This document shows, piece by piece, positions 60,307-64,000 of a DNA stretch of 64,000 nucleotides. Position 1 is the stretch's first letter; each line of letters begins with the position of its first letter. A program made the translations under genes and the position numbers. This stretch comes from Adlercreutzia rubneri (GTDB lineage: Bacteria; Actinomycetota; Coriobacteriia; Coriobacteriales; Eggerthellaceae), in the NCBI RefSeq assembly GCF_009755265.1, contig NZ_WPOO01000003.1, forward strand, positions 119,408-183,407, read 5' to 3'. The notes beneath the pieces were generated by a model, which ran no database searches, had not been told where the DNA came from, and saw nothing but the letters and a program-made list of their open reading frames with translations.

Positions 60307-60331
60307 GGCCCGTAGCGGCGCGCTACGGGCC
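60307..60331 (-). promoter_or_regulatory. 5' leader hairpin of the gntR operon
   Basis: Perfect 10-bp stem GGCCCGTAGC/GCTACGGGCC with a 5-nt loop, between the promoter and the ribosome site of gntR, ending 20 bases before the ATG. It could be an attenuating or mRNA-stabilising structure. Confidence 0.55.
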
Positions 60332-60341
60332 ATTGACTTCT

Positions 60342-60388
60342 TGTTCTACTCGGAGTATAACATAAACTGTTCTAGTTGTCATAGAACA
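60342..60388 (-). promoter_or_regulatory. gntR promoter with two operator palindromes
   Basis: Minus-strand promoter: ATGACA (60382-60377), 17-base spacer, TATACT (60359-60354). TGTTCTA-N7-TAGAACA (60368-60388) is a perfect palindrome covering the -35. A second near-copy TGTTCTAC-N5-GTATAACA (60342-60362) covers the -10. The centres are 26 bases apart. Confidence 0.75.
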
Positions 60389-60479
60389 AAATACGGGCGA
60401 TCGGCTTCTCGTCGCCCCGCGAAAGCCGCCGCGGCCACCCGAAGCCCTGCCCGCTCGTTCCCGACGAAAGGACTCCGCT

Positions 60480-60995
60480 ATGAAACGCGCCCTTGTCTTT
60501 CTCGCCATCACCTTCGGCATCACCTACGCCTACGACTTTCTCGTGGTGTACCCCATCGCCCAAGGCACCGCCCCCTACGCGAGCGAGTTCCTCTCGCCCG
60601 ACCTCGCCTACATGGTCTCCGTGGCGCTCACCATGCTCTTCCCCGCCCTGGGCGTGGTGCTCACGCGCCTCGTGACGCGCGAGGGATTCCAAATGTGCGC
60701 CTGGTGCACCGTGCTCGCCATCTTCCTCAGCTACGTGACCATCCGCACCGGCTCCACGTTTGCCGCGGCCATCGGGCACGGGGCCGCGAACGGCACGACT
60801 AACGGCGTGACGCTGTTCTCGCTTTCGGGCGGCAACCCCTTCGTGGGGCCCTTGTGCACGGGCATCGTGGGCGGCCTGCCGCTTCTGGCCGTGGCCGCGA
60901 TCATGCTGTGGGACATGCGCCGCCGCGAGAAGGCCGGCACCCTGCGCATGCCCGAAGCGGGCCTCCCCGACGGCGTGCGCCGCACCCGCCGCTAG
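60480..60995 (+). CDS. Shortened CPBP (CAAX/Abi) membrane protein lacking the protease motifs
   Basis: A 171-residue membrane protein. The first 60 residues (MKRALVFLAITFGITYAYDF, MLFPALGVVLTRL) look like the start of a CPBP intramembrane protease. The last 90 (TGSTFAAAIGHGAANG, FVGPLCTGIVGGLPLL) look like its end. The central part that should carry EExxxR and FxxxH is missing, consistent with an in-frame deletion of about 100 codons. Translation signals are good (AAAGGA). Probably inactive as a protease. Confidence 0.7.
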   Translation: MKRALVFLAITFGITYAYDFLVVYPIAQGTAPYASEFLSPDLAYMVSVALTMLFPALGVVLTRLVTREGFQMCAWCTVLAIFLSYVTIRTGSTFAAAIGHGAANGTTNGVTLFSLSGGNPFVGPLCTGIVGGLPLLAVAAIMLWDMRRREKAGTLRMPEAGLPDGVRRTRR

Positions 60996-61086
60996 AGGGG
61001 CGCGCGCTCCCCCAATGGCGCAGCGCGTTCTTCCCCGATGGCGTATACTGGGCGCGCGACGGAATCAAGGAAAAGGAGAGCGAGCG

Positions 61087-61467
61087 ATGATGGGCCTGTT
61101 GTGCGTGGGAGCGGGCGGCGCGCTGGGCGCCATGGGACGCTACGGCCTGGGGCTCATCCCGCTGGGAAGCGAGCTGCCGCTCATGACGCTGCTCATCAAC
61201 TTCCTGGGGTCGGTGGCCATAGGGGCCATCGTGGAGACCTCCGAGCTGGCCGCCGGCGCCCTTTCCCGCGAGGCGGTGCTGTTTTTGAAGGTGGGCTTAT
61301 GCGGCGGGTTCACGACGTTCTCCACCTTCTCGCTGGAGACCCTCGAGCTCATCGAGGGCGGCCAATACGCCATCGCCGGCGCCTACGCCCTGGTCAGCGT
61401 CGTTTTGTGCGTCGCCGGCGTGCTGGTCGGAAAGGTGCTCGCTCGCGCGCTCATGCCGACAGGCTAG
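61087..61467 (+). CDS. crcB: FluC/CrcB fluoride channel
   Basis: A 126-residue four-helix membrane protein that exports fluoride as a dual-topology dimer. Signatures: GGALGAMGRYGLG at the N-terminus, LLINFLGSVAIGA, and GLCGGFTTFSTFSLE with the phenylalanine and TTFST fluoride-coordinating track. The start follows AAGGAG. It is a single copy here; some relatives need two paralogs. Confidence 0.93.
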   Translation: MMGLLCVGAGGALGAMGRYGLGLIPLGSELPLMTLLINFLGSVAIGAIVETSELAAGALSREAVLFLKVGLCGGFTTFSTFSLETLELIEGGQYAIAGAYALVSVVLCVAGVLVGKVLARALMPTG

Positions 61468-61564
61468 ACGCCAGAAGAGCCGCGTCGGGGGCCTTGGCTA
61501 AGACTGCTAAAAATTCTAAAGGCTCTAAAACTGGTAAATGAGCATTCGCTTCTACTATCCCCGC

Positions 61565-61593
61565 TTGCAAATAGTCTAGGGGTTCGCTAGAAT
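61565..61593 (+). promoter_or_regulatory. Promoter of the MOSC gene
   Basis: TTGCAA (61565-61570), 17-base spacer, TAGAAT (61588-61593). It predicts a leader of about 110 nt before the ATG at 61708. Confidence 0.7.
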
Positions 61594-61621
61594 TTGGGCG
61601 CGCCGGCATTTCCCCTTCAGC

Positions 61622-61706
61622 GTCGTGCAGCGGGTCGGGGGCCAAATCCTATGCACCGGGTGGGTCGAGAGTGGCGCACGACCCATCGCCAGCGAGAAAG
61701 GTGCAT
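61622..61706 (+). promoter_or_regulatory. Switch-like structured leader of the MOSC gene
   Basis: ATGCACC (61651-61657) pairs with GGTGCAT (61700-61706), which includes the ribosome site AAAGGTG. Inside it TGGGTCG (61661-61667) pairs with CGACCCA (61679-61685). An alternative stem, GTCGTGC (61622-61628) with GCACGAC (61676-61682), uses bases of the inner stem, so the two folds exclude each other. This is the logic of a translational riboswitch. The ligand is unknown; a molybdenum-cofactor signal would suit the gene. Confidence 0.5.
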
Positions 61707-61707
61707 C

Positions 61708-62136
61708 ATGGGCGTGATCAAAGCCGTATGCACGAGCGATATCAAGGGAATCCAGAAAACCGAGCAAGCCGTCATCGAGCTTAGGCCCAACTGGGGCATC
61801 GAGGGCGACGCCCACGCTGCGCCGTGGCACCGCCAGGTGAGCCTTCTGCCCTACGAGCAGATCGAGGCATTCAAGAACCGCGGCGCCGAAGTGGGCCATG
61901 GGGCGTTCGGCGAGAACATCATCGTCGAGGGCTTCGACCTGAAAAGCCTCCCCATCGGCACGCGCTTCGTCTGCAACGACGTGGTGCTGGAACTGACCCA
62001 AATCGGCAAGCAGTGCCACGCCCATTGCGCCATCTACCACCAGATGGGCGACTGCATCATGCCCCGGGAGGGTGTCTTCTGCAAGGTGCTCGCCGGCGGC
62101 ACCATCGCCCCCGGCGACCTTATCGAGATCGCATAG
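61708..62136 (+). CDS. MOSC-domain protein
   Basis: A 142-residue single-domain MOSC protein (MGVIKAVCTSDIKGIQK at the start; GIEGDAHAAPWHRQVSLL; GAFGENIIVEGFD; IGKQCHAHCAIY with the conserved Cys). MOSC domains handle sulfur or molybdenum cofactor in MoCo sulfurases and relatives. The Cys in KQCH fits the sulfur-carrying position. The ribosome site AAAGGTG is contained in a leader hairpin. A molybdoenzyme operon lies in the same window at 5.8-10.2 kb, though far away. Confidence 0.88.
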   Translation: MGVIKAVCTSDIKGIQKTEQAVIELRPNWGIEGDAHAAPWHRQVSLLPYEQIEAFKNRGAEVGHGAFGENIIVEGFDLKSLPIGTRFVCNDVVLELTQIGKQCHAHCAIYHQMGDCIMPREGVFCKVLAGGTIAPGDLIEIA

Positions 62137-62159
62137 CAGGTCGCGAAGAGGCAGACAGC

Positions 62160-62244
62160 GGGGACGCGCAGAATCTAACGTCCCCGTAACTGGCCAAGTA
62201 ACTCTGCCAGTTTTTCAATAATTGGCAAGGCAACTTGACCAGTT
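62160..62244. repeat. Hairpin cluster after the MOSC gene
   Basis: GGGGACG/CGTCCCC (62160-62185) is a simple stem-loop. Two 24-base arms at 62188-62211 and 62221-62244 are imperfect inverted repeats of each other. The first arm is itself a hairpin, AACTGGC-N11-GCCAGTT followed by TTTT, and would terminate transcription. The remaining sequence to 62447 shows no supported gene; a 22-codon C-terminal-like tail on the minus strand near 62270-62340 may be a relic. Confidence 0.55.
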
Positions 62245-62447
62245 TTGTGAAGGTTAAACTGCGCGGCTACTCGGCGTAGGGGGTAACGAACTCGTCGATG
62301 GCCTCTTCCGAGACGCCTGCTTCGAAGCGGCGGCCGGGCCGCCGCTTTCCGCATCGTTTTCCCTATTGTCGCGGGCACTCTCGTCAAAAGCAACTGCGTG
62401 TTCGTCATGGCCCATAAAAGATAGGCATAAGAGCACTCACTCACGTT

Positions 62448-62499
62448 CTCGGTCGACGAACCACCTCGAAATTGCAGCAAATCACCGGTTAGGAGCGTC
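62448..62499 (+). repeat. Intergenic repeat family, copy C (52-bp form)
   Basis: The 27-bp core (62473-62499) is preceded by CTCGGTCGACGAACC. The same extension, CTCGGTCAACGAACC, precedes copy F at 63713-63764, defining a 52-bp element. Confidence 0.6.
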
Positions 62500-62607
62500 T
62501 GGAGGCGCTAACCGAATACGGATTTAAAAGAGCCGTATCACATACAGTCTGTTGACCTGGAGTTTTGCCAAGGGCCTTTCGCGCTGAACTCCTTCGCGCG
62601 AGAACCA

Positions 62608-62634
62608 GACGCTCATAACCGTCAATCTCATGCA
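62608..62634 (-). repeat. Intergenic repeat family, copy D (inverted)
   Basis: The 27-bp core on the minus strand, with a degenerate CGGTCGTTGAA extension on its far side. Together with copy C it forms an inverted pair like A/B at 31 kb. Sequence between C and D (62500-62607) has no gene. Confidence 0.6.
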
Positions 62635-62801
62635 AAAACAGGGGGATTCAACGACCGGCAGAAACTTCTTCGCTCTCGCAATTGTGCCTTGACTTTGAGC
62701 TTACTCGAAGGTTTAGGGTAACGAGAAAGCAAGTGCGTAAAACTTGAAGGCGCGCAATGAGCAGTAGCGTCGGAAACACCCCAAAAGAATCGAGGAACCT
62801 C

Positions 62802-63557
62802 ATGCCCAAAGTAGTACAGACCGCCGGCCGCGATGCGCTCGGTACCTTCGCGCCTCAGTTCGCCGCCTTGAACGACGATGTGCTGTTCGGGGAGGTGTGG
62901 AGCAGCGACGAGCTTACCCTGAAGATGCGCTCCATCCTCACCGTGACCACGCTGGTGGCCAAGGGAATGGCCGACGGCTCGTTCGAGCACCACGTGGCCA
63001 ACGCCAAGAAGAACGGCGTCACGGCCCGCGAGATGGCCGCCATCCTCACTCATGTGGCCTTCTACGCCGGCTGGCCCAACGCCTGGGCTGCCTTCCGCGT
63101 GGCGCTGAAGGTGTACGCCGCAGACCCGCTGGACTTTGAAAACCCCGAGGGTCACGGCGGCCTGTTCGGCCTCGGCGCGCCCAACGACGCCTACGCGCAG
63201 TACTTCACGGGTCAGTCCTACCTGAACCCGTTGACCGATTCGGAAAAGACCCAGTTCATCGCCAACGTCACCTTCGAGCCAGGCTGCCGCAACAACTGGC
63301 ACATCCACCACGCGGCCGAAGGCGGCGGCCAGATCCTGCTCGTCACCGACGGCGAGGGCTGGTACCAAGAATGGGGCGAGCCTGCCCGCAAGATCGTCGC
63401 CGGAGACGTGGTGTATATCCCAGCCAACGTGAAGCACTGGCACGGTGCCACCGCCGACCGTTGGATGAGCCACGTGGCCTTCGAGGCCCCGGGCACCGAT
63501 TGCGCAAACGAGTGGTGCGAGCCCGTCACCGACGAGGAGTACGCCGCCCTTTCGTAA
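62802..63557 (+). CDS. Carboxymuconolactone-decarboxylase-like domain fused to a cupin
   Basis: A 251-residue protein. Residues 1-110 are a CMD/AhpD-like helical domain (LKMRSILTVTTLVAKG, FEHHVANAKKNGVTAREMAAILTHVAFYAGWPNAW), without the CxxC of AhpD. Residues 130-240 are a cupin (NNWHIHHAAEGGGQILLV, GDVVYIPANVKHWHGA) with His residues able to bind one metal. Such two-domain proteins are common in gut anaerobes and probably detoxify or decarboxylate small molecules. ATG 62802 follows GAGGAACC; ATG 62757 has no ribosome site. Confidence 0.88.
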   Translation: MPKVVQTAGRDALGTFAPQFAALNDDVLFGEVWSSDELTLKMRSILTVTTLVAKGMADGSFEHHVANAKKNGVTAREMAAILTHVAFYAGWPNAWAAFRVALKVYAADPLDFENPEGHGGLFGLGAPNDAYAQYFTGQSYLNPLTDSEKTQFIANVTFEPGCRNNWHIHHAAEGGGQILLVTDGEGWYQEWGEPARKIVAGDVVYIPANVKHWHGATADRWMSHVAFEAPGTDCANEWCEPVTDEEYAALS

Positions 63558-63607
63558 CAGCACGCACGAGTGGCCGCCCAAGTGTCTCGCAAATCGCTGG
63601 CACCCTA

Positions 63608-63650
63608 AACGGCTCGGCTCCGACGCCATCGAAGTAGGAGCCGAGCCGTT
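63608..63650 (+). terminator. Terminator of the CMD-cupin gene
   Basis: A perfect 14-bp stem AACGGCTCGGCTCC/GGAGCCGAGCCGTT with a 15-nt loop, 51 bases after the stop. Confidence 0.75.
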
Positions 63651-63676
63651 CCGCATACTTGCATCGCATTCAAGCA

Positions 63677-63703
63677 TGCGTCAAATATCGAGTTATAAGC
63701 GAC
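63677..63703 (+). repeat. Intergenic repeat family, copy E
   Basis: A diverged copy of the 27-bp core ending GAGTTATAAGCGAC. Its 12-base GAGTTATAAGCG is identical to that of copy F, 61 bases further. Confidence 0.55.
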
Positions 63704-63712
63704 TCGCCGCCT

Positions 63713-63764
63713 CTCGGTCAACGAACCGTTCGGAAAACGCATGAGATCTTGAGTTATAAGCGTC
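63713..63764 (+). repeat. Intergenic repeat family, copy F (52-bp form)
   Basis: CTCGGTCAACGAACC followed by the 27-bp core (63738-63764) ending GTTATAAGCGTC. E and F form a tandem direct pair between the terminator and the insertion-sequence end. Confidence 0.6.
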
Positions 63765-63872
63765 TTAGGAGACAGATCCTTCAGTGACCCGGAATAGTCT
63801 CGATGCGCGCGAAGCTTTGACCAGGCGTTTTCCAAAAACTTCTTCCGAAGACCGAACGCAACGCAGAGTTCA

Positions 63873-64000
63873 GGGGGGTGCGGACAGTTACTTGGACAGC
63901 GGCCTACGCCGCCAGCCCCAACCGCCTCCTGCGGTTGTCTATCGTATCGTAGACGGTCCTGCCGCCCTCCCGGAAGGCCTTTAGACGGACGGTCGAGTAG
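63873..64000 (-). mobile_element. End of an insertion sequence, cut by the window edge
   Basis: GGGGGGTGCGGACAGTTACTTGGACAG, given here as GGGGGGTGCGGACAGTT then ACTTGGACAG (63874-63899), ends in the TGTCC...GGACA style of an IS terminal repeat. It is followed at once by the 3' end of a minus-strand transposase-like frame that leaves the window. Element family (probably IS3-like) cannot be confirmed from one end. Confidence 0.5.
63904..64000 (-). CDS. C-terminal fragment of a probable transposase
   Basis: Thirty-two codons are visible, running in from beyond the right edge and ending at TAG (63906-63904): YSTVRLKAFREGGRTVYD, then TIDNRRRRLGLAA. The basic tail close to an IS-type terminal repeat fits the end of an IS transposase. 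The rest lies outside the window. Confidence 0.5.
   Translation of the reverse strand, partial: YSTVRLKAFREGGRTVYDTIDNRRRRLGLAA

Noticed and set aside
61010..61086. Fluoride riboswitch before crcB
   Set aside because: GATGGCG is present near 61038, but the rest of the conserved crcB-motif pairing could not be found.
62175..62480. Minus-strand 101-codon gene
   Set aside because: The frame runs through the inverted-repeat hairpins and has no ribosome site; the translation is Arg-rich and unlike a protein.
1..64000. tRNA or rRNA genes
   Set aside because: I looked for T-loop and acceptor-stem patterns and conserved rRNA blocks and saw none; a tRNAscan run would settle this.

Overview
This window is high-GC DNA from an anaerobic actinobacterium. 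The gene set points to Coriobacteriia, most likely Eggerthellaceae (the Eggerthella / Gordonibacter / Adlercreutzia group). The signs are several Tat-exported FAD reductases of the fumarate/urocanate-reductase type, LuxR regulators carrying a large N-terminal membrane domain, a Tat-exported molybdopterin reductase with FeS partner and TorD chaperone, HypB, and a ferredoxin-type aldo/keto reductase. Species cannot be fixed from the sequence alone. I saw no rRNA, tRNA or CRISPR array.

Layout. 1-3.3 kb: a membrane-LuxR gene (cut by the left edge) converging on a Tat flavoprotein that is frameshifted after its signal peptide. 3.3-5.8 kb: DJ-1/PfpI protein, remnant of a DUF3990-type pair, DUF4143 ATPase. 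5.8-11.3 kb: TorD chaperone, four-cluster ferredoxin subunit and molybdopterin catalytic subunit, with a divergent LysR gene. 11.5-21.7 kb: FeS aldo/keto reductase behind a MerR-type promoter, adenine deaminase (frameshifted), D-aminoacyl-tRNA deacylase, a C26 glutamine amidotransferase, SfsA, NhaC antiporter, Ski2-like helicase. 21.8-34.4 kb: three more flavoprotein/membrane-LuxR pairs (one LuxR broken), interrupted by an AAA ATPase with a striking iterated upstream motif and a SanA-like protein. 34.5-36.8 kb: glycine riboswitch and alanine/glycine:cation symporter. 37-47 kb: membrane protein, antitoxin remnant, SNF2 helicase, monoheme lipoprotein, and a tight def-like / HelD-like / ABC exporter operon. 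47-57 kb: exported protein, metallo-hydrolase, triple RidA protein, hybrid histidine kinase, lipoprotein, MGMT, HypB, PAP2 phosphatase. 57-62 kb: a DNA glycosylase-NAD(P)HX epimerase fusion downstream of a GntR/DUF1648 pair, a CPBP protease remnant, FluC, and a MOSC protein with a structured leader. 62-64 kb: a CMD-cupin protein between intergenic repeats, then the end of an insertion sequence.

How it works together. The dominant theme is anaerobic respiration with many alternative organic acceptors: four secreted flavin reductases, each next to its own membrane-anchored LuxR regulator, plus one molybdoenzyme. None of the four flavoproteins carries its own heme or FMN domain, so they must share an electron supply. 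The only c-type heme protein in the window is the small CxxCH lipoprotein at 42.1 kb. The most unusual items are the repeated LuxR/flavoprotein module, the exact 10-bp GTGAAA array before the AAA ATPase, the single-chain triple RidA, the glycosylase-epimerase fusion, the switch-like leader of the MOSC gene, and a 27-bp-core intergenic repeat family in two clusters about 31 kb apart. Three genes are broken by single small indels, two of them in C-runs, so assembly error must be considered beside real decay or phase variation.
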